Positions 18,765 to 29,450 of a stretch of DNA of 64,000 bases are shown one piece after another. The notes under the pieces were generated by a model. The model ran no database searches. It was not told where the DNA came from and saw only the letters and a list, made by a program, of their open reading frames with translations. The position numbers and the translations under genes were made by a program. Where the stretch lies: assembly GCF_000316515.1 (NCBI RefSeq), contig NC_019675.1, positions 1,513,964 to 1,577,963 of the forward strand, read 5' to 3'. Each line of letters starts with the position of its first letter. Positions within the stretch are counted from its first letter, which is position 1. This DNA is from Cyanobium gracile PCC 6307 (GTDB lineage: Bacteria; Cyanobacteriota; Cyanobacteriia; PCC-6307; Cyanobiaceae).

Positions 18765-19037
18765 ATGGACCCGGCGTCCAGCTCCGTCTCCACCCCCAGC
18801 TCCGTCTCCAGCTCCCGCCAGGTCACCCCGCGCCTGGACGCCATCAACCTGATGCTGCGGGACCTGCACACCCGCCACGACGAGATCCGCCACCGGGCCG
18901 CGTTCCGGGGCTGCACCAGCGAGCTGCTGACCCTGCAGCAGGAGCTGGTCGACTACCTGCTCAGCAAGAAGCACTCCCTGCAGGGGGCGGAGAACGCCAG
19001 CCCCGAGGAGGGCCTCAACTACAACTCCTTCACCTGA
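18765..19037 (+). CDS. Conserved hypothetical helical protein
   Basis: A 90-residue protein from ATG 18765. A Ser/Thr-rich tail precedes a helical body (RLDAINLMLRDLHTRHDEIR, then FRGCTSELLTLQQELVDYLL). It is probably soluble. Its TGA overlaps a CTG that is the best start for the next gene. I do not recognise a named family; the length and helices recall small cyanobacterial proteins of unknown function. Confidence 0.6.
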   Translation: MDPASSSVSTPSSVSSSRQVTPRLDAINLMLRDLHTRHDEIRHRAAFRGCTSELLTLQQELVDYLLSKKHSLQGAENASPEEGLNYNSFT

Positions 19038-20293
19038 GCGCCCCCTCCGGAGCCGCCACCGCCCGCGCCCTGGTGGTGGGGGCCGGCCCCGCCGGTGCCA
19101 GCCTGGCCCTGCTCCTGGCCCGCCGCGGCCTCGCGGTCGACCTGATCGATGCCACCGGCCGTGGCGGCCGGCCGTTCCGCGGCGAGGGCCTGATGCCCAG
19201 CGGCCTGGCGGCCCTGGCCGCCATGGGCCTTGAGCCGCTGCCGGCGGCGGTACGGCGGCGGCCCCTGACGGCCTGGAGCTTCTTCCTCGATGGTCAGGCC
19301 CTGTTCGAGGCGGCCGAGCCCATGGGCAGCAGCGTCCCCTGCACCCTGATCGACCAGGACTCCCTGATCGCCAAACTGCTCGAGCAGGCGGGCCGGCAGC
19401 CGGGCTTCCGCTTCCACCCGGGCCAGGCCGCCAGCGATCTGCTGCTGCGGGACGGCCGGGTCGCCGGTGTGCGCCTGACGGACGGCACCGCCCTGGAGGC
19501 GGAGCTGGTGGTGGCCTGCGACGGCCGCGATTCGCTGCTGCGCCGCAGGGGCGGCCTGGAGCTGGAGAGCGCCCCCAGCCCCCTCGACGTGCTCTGGTTC
19601 CGGCTGGAGTCGCCGGGGGCCGCTGGGGTGCTCGATTGGCTGGCCGGCCGCTTCGTGACGGTGGTGGGTGCCTCGGGCAGCTATGCCCTGTTCCCCTCGG
19701 CCCGCGGTGGTGTCCAGCTGGGCTGGGCGGTCGCGCCGGCGCCCGGCCCGGCCGGCCCGGCCGGACCCGCAGCCTGGGCGGAACTCTGGGCTAACGACGC
19801 CCCCGAGGCCCTGGCCCGGCTGCTGCGGGAGCTACCGGCGGCGGCCGTCCAGGGGCCGGTGCGGCTGCCGGTGCGGGTGGGGCTCTGCCCCCGCTGGCAG
19901 CGGCCCGGCCTGTTGCTGCTCGGGGATGCCGCCCACCCGATGAGCCCGCTGCGGGCCCAGGGGATCAACATGGCCCTGCGCGATGCCCTGGTGGCCGCCC
20001 GGCACCTGGGGCCCGCCCTGCTGGACGGGGACCCCGGGGCCATCGACGCGGCTGCGGCGGCGGTCGTCGCCGAACGGCGACCGGAGATCCGGCGGATCCA
20101 GGCGCTGCAGGAGCAGGAGGCCCGTCGGGCGGATCTGCTGCGCCGCCGGCATCGCCTGCGGGGCCTGCTGGCCCGCACCGCCCGCTGGAGCGGCCCGCTG
20201 CTCGCCCGCCGCTGGCTGGCATCCCAGCGGCCGCTGCGCGACGGCACCGCGGCCATCGCCAGGGATCCCGGGGCGGCGGCCATGATTGGGTGA
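19034..20293 (+). CDS. FAD-dependent monooxygenase (UbiH/PHBH-like), probable CTG start
   Basis: A roughly 419-residue flavoprotein. The FAD dinucleotide motif ALVVGAGPAGASLALLLARR is at the extreme N-terminus. The second FAD motif LLLLGDAAHPMSPLRAQGIN (G-D-A-A-H) is at about residue 297, and the DG motif is in ELVVACDGRDSLLRR. The first ATG/GTG/TTG is the GTG at 19073, which would remove the first beta strand. CTG 19034 overlaps the previous TGA as CTGA and restores a normal N-terminus (SAPSGAATARALVVGAG). The aromatic substrate is unknown; the family serves quinone and pigment pathways. Its end overlaps the next start as GTGA. Confidence 0.85.
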   Translation: MSAPSGAATARALVVGAGPAGASLALLLARRGLAVDLIDATGRGGRPFRGEGLMPSGLAALAAMGLEPLPAAVRRRPLTAWSFFLDGQALFEAAEPMGSSVPCTLIDQDSLIAKLLEQAGRQPGFRFHPGQAASDLLLRDGRVAGVRLTDGTALEAELVVACDGRDSLLRRRGGLELESAPSPLDVLWFRLESPGAAGVLDWLAGRFVTVVGASGSYALFPSARGGVQLGWAVAPAPGPAGPAGPAAWAELWANDAPEALARLLRELPAAAVQGPVRLPVRVGLCPRWQRPGLLLLGDAAHPMSPLRAQGINMALRDALVAARHLGPALLDGDPGAIDAAAAAVVAERRPEIRRIQALQEQEARRADLLRRRHRLRGLLARTARWSGPLLARRWLASQRPLRDGTAAIARDPGAAAMIG

Positions 20294-20775
20294 CCTCCCC
20301 GCCCGCCATGGACCGGTCCCCTCGCGCCACCTCCCCGGCTCCCCGTCGCCTCGGAGCGGCCCTGCCGCACCTGGCCCTGCTGGCGAGCCTGCCCCTGGCG
20401 GGGGCCTCACCGCTGCGGGCCGCGCCGGAGCTGCCCCCCTTTCCCCCCTCCTCCGAGTTCCGCTCCCTGCAGCTGATCACCCTGGCCTGCAGCCGCGAGA
20501 ACACCGCCGAGCCCTGCGAGAAGGCCCGCAGCCTGGCCAACCCCCTCCTCGACCATCCGCGCCTGCCGGCCAGCTGCAAGGACGTGCTCTGGACGATCCG
20601 TCAGCGGTCGGTGGTGGCGGCCAGCAACAGCTTCGAGCGGCGCGAACCGATCGACCGCGCCGCCCGCAGCCTGACGGCCGTCTGCCGCCTGCAGCTGCCA
20701 GTGGCCAAGCCGGCGGAGAATGCCGCCCCACGGCCCCAGGGAGGCCTGAACCTGATCAATCCCAATCAAAACTGA
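20290..20775 (+). CDS. Secreted hypothetical protein
   Basis: A 161-residue protein starting at GTG 20290 (GTGA overlap with the FAD enzyme) or ATG 20308. A signal peptide is evident (LPHLALLASLPLAGASPLRA). The mature part contains four cysteines (LITLACSRENTAEPCEKARS, LPASCKDVLW, LTAVCRLQLP) that could form two disulfides. The pattern recurs in picocyanobacterial secreted proteins but I know no function. It overlaps the convergent gene by 20 bases. Confidence 0.65.
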   Translation: MTSPPAMDRSPRATSPAPRRLGAALPHLALLASLPLAGASPLRAAPELPPFPPSSEFRSLQLITLACSRENTAEPCEKARSLANPLLDHPRLPASCKDVLWTIRQRSVVAASNSFERREPIDRAARSLTAVCRLQLPVAKPAENAAPRPQGGLNLINPNQN

Positions 20776-20998
20776 AGCGCTGACCGGGCAGCAGCCGCTG
20801 CAGCTCCCGGGTCAGCTCCGCCATCAGCTGGCGGCTCACATCGGGATGCTCGCGCAGCTCCTTGACCAGATCCGCCACGTCGGTGCTGGTGAGGCCATGG
20901 CTGCTGATCCTCGCCTCCACGCGCTGGCGGAACTGCTCCAGCAGCAGCTCCTGCTGGGGAGAAAGGGGCCCGTCATCCGAGGGGTGCTGAATCTCCAT
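20756..20998 (-). CDS. Hypothetical small soluble protein
   Basis: An 80-residue acidic helical protein from ATG 20998 (MEIQHPSDDGPLSPQQELLL, then VKELREHPDVSRQLMAELTR). A longer start would add an Arg/Pro-rich tail that looks non-coding. No motif is recognised. Confidence 0.55.
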   Translation of the reverse strand: MEIQHPSDDGPLSPQQELLLEQFRQRVEARISSHGLTSTDVADLVKELREHPDVSRQLMAELTRELQRLLPGQRFSFDWD

Positions 20999-21008
20999 CG
21001 GTGCGGGG

Positions 21009-21452
21009 TCAGGGCTGGGGCTGGGCCGGATCCGGGCTCGCCGAGGCAGCCGCCCGGGGAGCGTCGCCATCGATCAGCGCCAGCAGCCGGGTCGAGGTGT
21101 CCCGCATGAAGGCCAGGGTCATGGGGGTGACGACGACGGCCTTGTCCGCCAGCTGGCAGAGGGGGTTGCGCTCCCCCTTGGCCTCACAGCTGCTGGAGAG
21201 CCCCAGCAGGGCATTGGTGAGCTTGCCCCGCAGGCAGGATTCGGCCCCCGCCCCGGCCAGCACCGCCTCGGCGGCAGTGTGGGTGCGGCTCACCGCTTCG
21301 GCATAGGGAAGGGCCTTCGGGGCTCCCATGACCGCCCCCCTCACCGAGGCAGGGCTGAACACCACCGCACCGGCGGCGACGACGGCAGCGGCAGCGGCCA
21401 GGCGCAGGGCGGTGGCCAGGCGCAGGGCGGAGGGAAGCGACCGAAACGCCAT
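21009..21452 (-). CDS. Secreted hypothetical protein
   Basis: A 147-residue protein with an N-terminal hydrophobic signal (LRLAAAAAVVAAGAVVFSPA). The mature part contains three cysteines (AESCLRGKLT, SSSCEAKGERNPLCQ) and a proline-rich end. Probably periplasmic. It is on the minus strand upstream of the 80-residue gene, 10 bases apart, so the two may be co-transcribed. Function is unknown. Confidence 0.6.
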   Translation of the reverse strand: MAFRSLPSALRLATALRLAAAAAVVAAGAVVFSPASVRGAVMGAPKALPYAEAVSRTHTAAEAVLAGAGAESCLRGKLTNALLGLSSSCEAKGERNPLCQLADKAVVVTPMTLAFMRDTSTRLLALIDGDAPRAAASASPDPAQPQP

Positions 21453-21537
21453 GGGGTGGCCAGCAAGCTGGACCCAGGCTAGCCAGCTCGGTCAGCATCA
21501 CCAGCAACGGCAGGACCGCCCGAATCGGCGGAGGTAG

Positions 21538-23217
<1,680 letters not shown>

Positions 23218-23230
23218 ACGGCCCGGCTCC

Positions 23231-24544
23231 ATGAGGCCCCCCGGCGCCCTTCGGTGGCTGACGGCGGCCTGGGTCTGCGCTGCCGCCGGGCCCCTGCAGG
23301 CCGAGGAGGCCACCAGCTTCGCCCCCACCACCACGGTGGACCTGCAGATCAACGCCGTTCTCGGCGCCCTGCAGTCCACCGGCAGTGAGGTGGACAGGGC
23401 CGGCAACAGCGCCGCCGGGGCGCCCCTGCTGAACGGGGTCAGCCTCAACCACGAGGCCCGCCTCACCATCGACACCAGCTTCACGGGTCAGGACCTGTTC
23501 CGGATCCGCCTGCGCACGGGCGACTTCGCCCCCTCCGGCTTCTTCTCCAACCCGCCCAGCCCCCTGACGCGCCTGGATGTGGCCTTCCAGGAGCCGGCCT
23601 GCCGCCCTGGGGATGCGGCCTGCCCGTCCCGGCTGGTCAGCATCAACCGCGCCTACCTGCAGCTGCCGATCGGCCCCGAGCTCCGGCTCAGCGTCGGGCC
23701 CCGGATCATGCAGCTCGACATGCTCCCCGTCTGGCCGAGCGTCTACACCGCCTCGCCGATCCTGGATCTGTTCCAGTACGCCGGAGCGCCGGGCACCTAC
23801 GGCAAACGGCTCGGCGGCGGTTTCGGACTCTGGTGGCAGCCCAGAGGCGGCCTGCGGGGGCTGAGCCTGGGCTACGCCTACGTGGCCGGCCGGGCCGGGG
23901 GTTCACCCCAGGGGGGCGGCCTCTTCGGCGAGGCCTCCTCCCAGACCAGCACCCTGCAGCTGGCCCTGACCCGGCCCCAGTGGAACATCACCGGCGCCTG
24001 GAACCTGAGCGGTCCCCAGGTGCGGCTGCGGGGCACCCCCCTGGCCAGCCAGCTGGCGGCCGGGGCCGGTGACGGGAGCCTCAGCTCATGGTCGCTGGCG
24101 GGCTACTGGCAGCCGCGCCGCTCCGGCTGGCTGCCCTCGATCAGCGCCGGCTGGGGGCAGGACACGTTCCGCTTCGGCTCCTACCCGGTGGCGGGCCTGT
24201 CGGGGGTGCGCAGCCGCTCCTGGTACGCCGGCCTGATCTGGAGCGATGTGCTGGGGGTGGGCAACAGCCTGGGCTTCGCCATCGGCTCGCCCGCCCACGT
24301 CAGCGCCATCCGGACGCCGGTGCCGTTCTCCATCGACGACCGGGGCCTGGCCATGGAGCTCTACTACCGCATCCAGATCAGCGACGATCTCTCGGTGACG
24401 CCGGCGGTGTTCTGGTTGAGCCGGCCCCGCGGTGCACTCACCGGCAGCGCGGATCTTTCGGAGGCTCTGCTGGATCCGCTGGCCACGGGCGAGGCCAGCC
24501 TGAGCGTGTGGGCCGCCCTGATCCGGACGACGCTCCGCTTCTGA
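23231..24544 (+). CDS. Outer-membrane porin, iron-uptake (SomB-like) type without SLH domain
   Basis: A 437-residue protein with a signal peptide (LTAAWVCAAAGPLQAEEATS) followed by alternating strands typical of a 16-strand beta barrel, and a C-terminal Phe (TTLRF) as in outer-membrane proteins. Segments such as SRSWYAGLIWSDVLGVGNSL and GYWQPRRSGWLPSISAGWGQ match the carbohydrate/iron porin superfamily of cyanobacteria. The SLH domain at the N-terminus of the usual Som proteins is missing. The substrate is not determinable. Confidence 0.78.
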   Translation: MRPPGALRWLTAAWVCAAAGPLQAEEATSFAPTTTVDLQINAVLGALQSTGSEVDRAGNSAAGAPLLNGVSLNHEARLTIDTSFTGQDLFRIRLRTGDFAPSGFFSNPPSPLTRLDVAFQEPACRPGDAACPSRLVSINRAYLQLPIGPELRLSVGPRIMQLDMLPVWPSVYTASPILDLFQYAGAPGTYGKRLGGGFGLWWQPRGGLRGLSLGYAYVAGRAGGSPQGGGLFGEASSQTSTLQLALTRPQWNITGAWNLSGPQVRLRGTPLASQLAAGAGDGSLSSWSLAGYWQPRRSGWLPSISAGWGQDTFRFGSYPVAGLSGVRSRSWYAGLIWSDVLGVGNSLGFAIGSPAHVSAIRTPVPFSIDDRGLAMELYYRIQISDDLSVTPAVFWLSRPRGALTGSADLSEALLDPLATGEASLSVWAALIRTTLRF

Positions 24545-24576
24545 GCCCGCCATGGCCGTTGCGGCGGGTGCCCGGA

Positions 24577-25794
24577 TCAACCGAACCAGTTGAGGAAGCG
24601 CTGGATCACCACGGCGTTGCTGATGTCCACGAAGAAACCGGACACCAGCGGCACGATGATGAAGGCCCGGTGGGCGGCCCCGTACTTCTGGGCCACCGCC
24701 GACATGTTGGCCATCGCCGTGGGGGTGGCCCCCAGGGAGATGCCCCCGAAGCCGGCGCAGATCACGGCGGCCTCGTAATCCCGGCCCATCACCTTGAACA
24801 CCACGAACAGGGCGAACAGGAAGGACACCACGAACTGGGCCGCCAGGATGGCCAGGATGGGACCGGCCAGGGAGGCGATGGTCCAGAGCTGGAGGCTCAT
24901 CAGCGACATCGTCAGGAAGATGCCCAGGGAGATGTCCGAGACGATGGCCAGCGAGCGGGGGGCGGCCAGGCAGCGTATCGGCAGCAGCCGCGGCACGGTG
25001 TTGGTGAGGAAGATCGCAGCGAACAGGCAGCTGACGAACAGGGGCAGGTTGCTGCCGGCGGCCCGCAGGGCCTCATGCAGCAGCTCCCCCAAGCCCAGAC
25101 TCACGTTGAGCCAGAAGAGGGTGCCCAGCAGGCTGAAGTAGGTCACCGCCTCCGCCTCACCATCCGGGGCGCCGCCATCCACGGAGGCGGAGGAGCCGAA
25201 AGGGGCTGCATCCGGGGCCCCCGGCGGCTTGAGCCGGTGGCGGCGGATCAGGATCCGGGCGATCGGCCCACCCATCAGCGAAGCCAGCACCAGACCGAAC
25301 GTCGCGCAGGCGATGCCGATTTCGAGGGCATTGCTGATGCCGTGGCTCTCGGCGAAACGCGGCGCCCAGGCGATCGCCGTGCCGTGGCCCCCCAGCAGGG
25401 ACACCGACCCCCCCAGCAGACCCACCAGGGGATTGAGCCCCAGCAGCGCCGCCATGCCGATGCCGGTGAGGTTCTGCAGCACCATGTACCCCACGGTGGT
25501 GACCACCAGGATCAGCAGGGGCCAGCCACCCGAGAGCAGGGTCTTGATGTCGGCATTGAGGCCGATGGCCGCAAAGAAATAGAGCAGCAGAAAATCCCGC
25601 GTCTGCAGATTGAAGCCGATCTCCGTGCCGTTGATGGCATGGATCAGGGCCAGCAGCAGACAGACGAGAAGGCCGCTGGTGACCGGCTCTGGAATGTTGA
25701 ATTCCCGCAGGAAACCCACCTTGCGGTTCAGCCAGCGACCGATCGCCAGCACCACGATGGCGATGTTGAAGGTCGCGAAGCTCTCGAACTGCAT
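24577..25794 (-). CDS. gltS: Sodium/glutamate symporter GltS
   Basis: A 405-residue inner-membrane carrier that brings in glutamate with sodium. Hydrophobic helices are arranged as two inverted halves. The conserved cores are GGSVSLLGGHGTAIAWAPRF in the first half and FGGISLGATPTAMANMSAVA in the second; these carry the family's re-entrant loops. The start MQFESFATFNIAIVVLAIG is the typical family N-terminus. It is the last gene of the minus-strand run Anbu, glutaminase, secreted protein, gltS. Confidence 0.93.
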   Translation of the reverse strand: MQFESFATFNIAIVVLAIGRWLNRKVGFLREFNIPEPVTSGLLVCLLLALIHAINGTEIGFNLQTRDFLLLYFFAAIGLNADIKTLLSGGWPLLILVVTTVGYMVLQNLTGIGMAALLGLNPLVGLLGGSVSLLGGHGTAIAWAPRFAESHGISNALEIGIACATFGLVLASLMGGPIARILIRRHRLKPPGAPDAAPFGSSASVDGGAPDGEAEAVTYFSLLGTLFWLNVSLGLGELLHEALRAAGSNLPLFVSCLFAAIFLTNTVPRLLPIRCLAAPRSLAIVSDISLGIFLTMSLMSLQLWTIASLAGPILAILAAQFVVSFLFALFVVFKVMGRDYEAAVICAGFGGISLGATPTAMANMSAVAQKYGAAHRAFIIVPLVSGFFVDISNAVVIQRFLNWFG

Positions 25795-25820
25795 GGGTTG
25801 CGGGAATCAGGGGGAGGGCT

Positions 25821-26288
25821 TCAGGTGCAGCCCTGAACGGAGATCCGATAGCTGAACCCGAGGGCCGCCGGTGTGGTGGAGGAACCCACCCGGAAGTTCA
25901 TCAAGCGGGTGCGCTTGCCGGGAACGGCCTGGAAGGGCCCGAACATCCGGCCCGTGCCGGGCTCGAACGTGGGCGTCTCATTGATCACCTGCAGACTGCT
26001 GCCGTCGGTGAAGACCATGAAGCCCGACACCGGGAAGCTGGCGCGCTCGCTGGAAGCCGACGTGAAGAAGAAGCGATAACTGCGAAAATCGCGATCCACG
26101 ACGAAGTCGGTGTTCCAGTTGGTGCGGCCCACGAGCCGGTCCGGCCCGATCCGCTTCGACACCACCGGGTTGCCGCCGCCGCCGAGCGGCATCAGAAAGC
26201 GACAGCTGGCCTGGGCGGCAGGAACGCCGGTGGCCGCCGTCGCGGCCAGGGCGACAACGGCGGGGAGGATCGAACCGATGGAGGCCAT
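25821..26288 (-). CDS. Secreted hypothetical protein between glutaminase and gltS
   Basis: A 155-residue protein from ATG 26288. The signal (SILPAVVALAATAATGVPAA, ending QASC) may be cleaved near the QA-SC site. The mature part is beta-rich (NWNTDFVVDRDFRSYRFFFT, then SFPVSGFMVFTDGSSLQVIN). Cys residues at the mature start and the last residues (VQGCT) may form one disulfide. Other starts at 26357 and 26321 are possible. I do not recognise the family. Confidence 0.65.
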   Translation of the reverse strand: MASIGSILPAVVALAATAATGVPAAQASCRFLMPLGGGGNPVVSKRIGPDRLVGRTNWNTDFVVDRDFRSYRFFFTSASSERASFPVSGFMVFTDGSSLQVINETPTFEPGTGRMFGPFQAVPGKRTRLMNFRVGSSTTPAALGFSYRISVQGCT

Positions 26289-26365
26289 GCGCGGGAAGGG
26301 CAGCTGCCGACGCTCAAGCATGGCGTACGGACGAGCCCGCGCCAGGCCGCGGAGCACAGGGGCGA

Positions 26366-27352
26366 TCAGGGGCTCCCGTCGGGTCTGGAGGCGAACAGAT
26401 TGAGGCCCAGCCGCTCAGAGAGAAAGCGGGCTGTGAGCTGGCCGCGCACACTGTTGCCCGCCTCATCCAGCGGCGGCGCATAGGTGGCCAGGCCCCCCTT
26501 GCCGGGCGCCACCGTGATCATGCCGCCGGCCACCCCGCTCTTGCCAGGCAGGCCGGTGGCGTAGAGCCAGTCGCCCGAGGTCTCGTACAACCCCGCCGTG
26601 ACCATCACCGCCAGCACGTGCTGGCAGTGGATGGCATCGATCACCTGCTCCCCGGTGACGGGCTGGCGGCCGCCGTTGGCCAGGGTGGCGGCCATCACCG
26701 CCAGGTCGGCGGCGGTGACGCTGAGGGAACACTGGCGGGTGTAGAGCTCGGTGGCCTCGTCGGGATCCCACCAGATGCGGTCATGGTCGCTGAGGAGTGT
26801 CGCCAGGCCGGCGTTGCGGCGATTGGTGGCCAGCTCCGACGCGCAGACCTCGGCATCGATCTCCAGCCGCCGGCCGGCGAAGCGGGAGAAGCCGTCCTGG
26901 ATGAAGGCCCACTTGGCCTCACTGCTGGCGCCAGGCGCCAGGCTGGTGGCGGCGATCGCCCCGGCGTTCACCATCGGATTGGAGAGGCCGTCGCCGCTGC
27001 GCTCCACCGCCAGCACGGAATTGAAGGGCAGGCCGGTGCTGTTGACGCCGAGCTTCTCGCGGGCTTCCTCCTCACCGATGGCCTGGCAGATCAGGGCGAA
27101 CAGGAACGGCTTGGAGATGCTCTGGATGCTGAAGGCCACCCGGGCCTCCCCGGCCTCGAACAACGCCCCGCCGCAGCTGGACACGCAGAGGCCGAAGTGC
27201 GCCGGATCCGCCGCCGCCAGCGCCGGGATGTAATCGGCCACCTGGCCGTCGCGGACCTGTGCAAAGCGGCGATGGGCTTCCGCCACCAGCTCCTGCACCA
27301 CCTCCGCGGTGGGCAGGTGACCGTTGGACACCCATTCGGACACGGACCACAT
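26366..27352 (-). CDS. glsA: Glutaminase (serine-dependent, GlsA type)
   Basis: A 328-residue enzyme that hydrolyses glutamine to glutamate and ammonia. The catalytic S-x-x-K is in FSIQSISKPFLFALICQ (near residue 76). Other family blocks are GLPFNSVLAVE, NPMVNAGAIAATSL, ELATNRRNAGLATLL, YTRQCSLSVTAADLAVMAAT, and LPGKSGVAGGMITVAPGKGG. Length is normal. It starts 57 bases after the Anbu stop and leads towards gltS. Together they suggest handling of glutamine and glutamate, which in marine cyanobacteria are also compatible-solute precursors; this link is inference. Confidence 0.94.
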   Translation of the reverse strand: MWSVSEWVSNGHLPTAEVVQELVAEAHRRFAQVRDGQVADYIPALAAADPAHFGLCVSSCGGALFEAGEARVAFSIQSISKPFLFALICQAIGEEEAREKLGVNSTGLPFNSVLAVERSGDGLSNPMVNAGAIAATSLAPGASSEAKWAFIQDGFSRFAGRRLEIDAEVCASELATNRRNAGLATLLSDHDRIWWDPDEATELYTRQCSLSVTAADLAVMAATLANGGRQPVTGEQVIDAIHCQHVLAVMVTAGLYETSGDWLYATGLPGKSGVAGGMITVAPGKGGLATYAPPLDEAGNSVRGQLTARFLSERLGLNLFASRPDGSP

Positions 27353-27409
27353 GGTGGGAGGCGGGGTGGAGGGCGAAAGGTTCCGTGGAGGCGCCGGGGG
27401 ATCGCGGCA

Positions 27410-28171
27410 TCAGTCCGGCGATGTCCGCTCCCAGGGAAAACTGGGCAGGCGATGCAGGGCCTCCCGCTGGGCGTCGCTCCAGGTCTCGACCATCGCGGCC
27501 AGCTCAGGCGCCTCGGGGTCGAACGTCACGCGGTGGGTCACCGCCAGGGCGTTGGCGGGAAGGATGGCCAGCTCGAAAGGGGGGCCCACCGTGAGATTGG
27601 AGCGCTGGGTGAGCACTTCCGAGATCAGGCAGAGCCGGGCGGCATCCTCCAGGGAGAGGTTGGTATGGCCCACGTTGTCGAGCGGAGGCTTTCCATACTT
27701 CGTCTCCCCGATCTGCAGGTACGGCGTTTCCCGGGTGGCCTTGATGGCGTTGCCCTCGGCATAGACCAGATACAGCCCATGGGCCTCCCCGCCGATCTGG
27801 CCGCCCAGGAGGAACGAGGCCCCGGCACTGGCCCCGGCCTTCTGCAGCGCAGGGCCGTTCTCCTGCTGCACCGCCACACTCACCCGGCCGATGTAGGCGG
27901 CCGCCTCGAACAGATAATCGCAGGAGCGCAGCGTCGTCTCGTTCGGGCTGGAGTCCTCGGCGGATCGATCGAGATCCCGCTGGATCCAGTTGACCACGGC
28001 CTGGGTGGTGGCCAGATTGCCGGCAGCGAGAAGCACGAACAGCCGGTCGGAAGCCGGCTGGAAGACGTACATTTTGCTGTAGCTTGAAATATAGTCGACT
28101 CCTGCATTCGTGCGGGAGTCGGAGACCATCACTAGGCCCTTCTCCAGCCAGTAGCCGATGCAGTACGTCAC
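27410..28171 (-). CDS. Anbu, proteasome-like (HslV-related) peptidase
   Basis: A 253-residue member of the Ntn-hydrolase fold. After Met removal the second residue Thr would be the nucleophile (MTYCIGYWLEKGLVMVSDSR). The D-S-R-T-N-A-G block follows, as in Anbu (bacterial ancestral beta subunit), and YSKMYVF gives the lysine counterpart. Anbu is usually beside circularly permuted ATP-grasp, alpha-E and transglutaminase-like genes; none of these is seen here. The natural substrate is unknown. The length is normal for the family. Confidence 0.9.
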   Translation of the reverse strand: MTYCIGYWLEKGLVMVSDSRTNAGVDYISSYSKMYVFQPASDRLFVLLAAGNLATTQAVVNWIQRDLDRSAEDSSPNETTLRSCDYLFEAAAYIGRVSVAVQQENGPALQKAGASAGASFLLGGQIGGEAHGLYLVYAEGNAIKATRETPYLQIGETKYGKPPLDNVGHTNLSLEDAARLCLISEVLTQRSNLTVGPPFELAILPANALAVTHRVTFDPEAPELAAMVETWSDAQREALHRLPSFPWERTSPD

Positions 28172-28279
28172 TCCGTTCGGCAGCAGAAAAGGTGCCGTGA
28201 GGCTAGCCCACGGTCAGCAAATCAACGGCCCGGAAGTGACCGGGATCACGGCATGCCAGCCTCCGGTAGGAACCGGCCC

Positions 28280-29176
28280 TCAGGGTGCGGCAGGAGGCGC
28301 CGTGGACGGGGCGGTGGGGTCGCTGACGTTGGCGCAGAGATCAAGCACGATCTGCTGACCCAGCGACCGCCCAAGCGGCACCGACCAGGGCTCCCAGGCC
28401 CCGTTGACCAGCCAGGCCTGTCGGAGGCTGCTGCAGTGCACCGCCACCGCCGTCGCCTGGGCCCGGGTCGGACCCACGTCCGCCTGGGTGGGTTGCACCA
28501 GGGTGACCCGCACCCCGCCGGGATGGAGCTTCCAGCCGCCCCAGTCGACGAGGGTGTTGCCGTAGAAGCGCCAGCGGACCGCCTCACCCTGTTTCGGCGG
28601 CACCGGTACAGGGGGCGCGGTGGGCGCCGGAGGCGTCACGGCCGGTGGCGTGGTCGGTGCCTGGGCCGGGGATGCCGGCTTCGCGGGGGGCGCCGGTTTG
28701 GCGGCGGCAGCTGGCTTGGCTGTGGAGGAAGGCTTCGCGGTGGACGAGGGCTTCGCGGTGGGCTTGGCCGCGGATGCCGGAGGGAGCTTCAGCCAGGCAC
28801 CCACTTTGAGCTGGTCGGGCTTGAGCCCGGGATTGGCCTTCTGCAGATCCGCCGCGGTGGTCCGATGGCGGGCCGCCAGGAGCGCCAGGGTGTCCCCGGC
28901 GCGCACCTGCACGAGGCCCTTCGATGGCGGCAGTTTCAGCTGCTGGCCGATCTGCAGCTCCTCGGGATTGGTGATCCTGTTCAGACGGATCAACTCCTGG
29001 ACGCTCACCCCATAACGGGCGGCGATGGCCTCCAGCGTGTCACCCTGGACAACCTTGACGCTGCGCGCCGGCGGGGCCGCCTGGCTGAAGGCTCCGGGGC
29101 TGAAGCTGAGACCGGTGAAGGACAGAAAAAGGGCGGCAAGAGCAGCCCCGGTCGCCGATGCCTGTCGACCCACCAT
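28280..29176 (-). CDS. Secreted protein with two LysM domains
   Basis: A 298-residue protein. A signal peptide (AALAALFLSFTGLSFSPGAF) leads to LysM 1 at residues about 41-85 (KVVQGDTLEAIAARYGVSVQ, then LIRLNRITNPEELQIGQQLK) and LysM 2 at about 88-135 (QVRAGDTLALLAARHRTTAA). A low-complexity Ala/Pro/Lys linker follows (TAKPSSTAKP repeats), then a C-terminal beta domain with VRWRFYGNTLVDWGGWKLHP. It binds peptidoglycan. The role of the C-terminal domain is unknown. Confidence 0.9.
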   Translation of the reverse strand: MVGRQASATGAALAALFLSFTGLSFSPGAFSQAAPPARSVKVVQGDTLEAIAARYGVSVQELIRLNRITNPEELQIGQQLKLPPSKGLVQVRAGDTLALLAARHRTTAADLQKANPGLKPDQLKVGAWLKLPPASAAKPTAKPSSTAKPSSTAKPAAAAKPAPPAKPASPAQAPTTPPAVTPPAPTAPPVPVPPKQGEAVRWRFYGNTLVDWGGWKLHPGGVRVTLVQPTQADVGPTRAQATAVAVHCSSLRQAWLVNGAWEPWSVPLGRSLGQQIVLDLCANVSDPTAPSTAPPAAP

Positions 29177-29450
29177 CCCCTCACTCCCTGAATCAGCAAG
29201 CTATCAGAAGCGGACGCCAGCGCGGAGTCGGCACATCCCAGAGGCTGCCGATCGCCATCCGAACCGTTGCACGCAACGTCGCAACATTTCATCAAGGAGG
29301 GATAGATCAACCTGCCGACGAAACGGTGATCCGCCGATCGGCGGCATCGCTTCGGCACCGCGTGGCCAACACCGAGGAACGCGAACCACCGAAGGCGGGC
29401 CTGAAGACGCCGGCCTCAGCCCCAGGACGCCATGGTGCAACCCAGGGACG

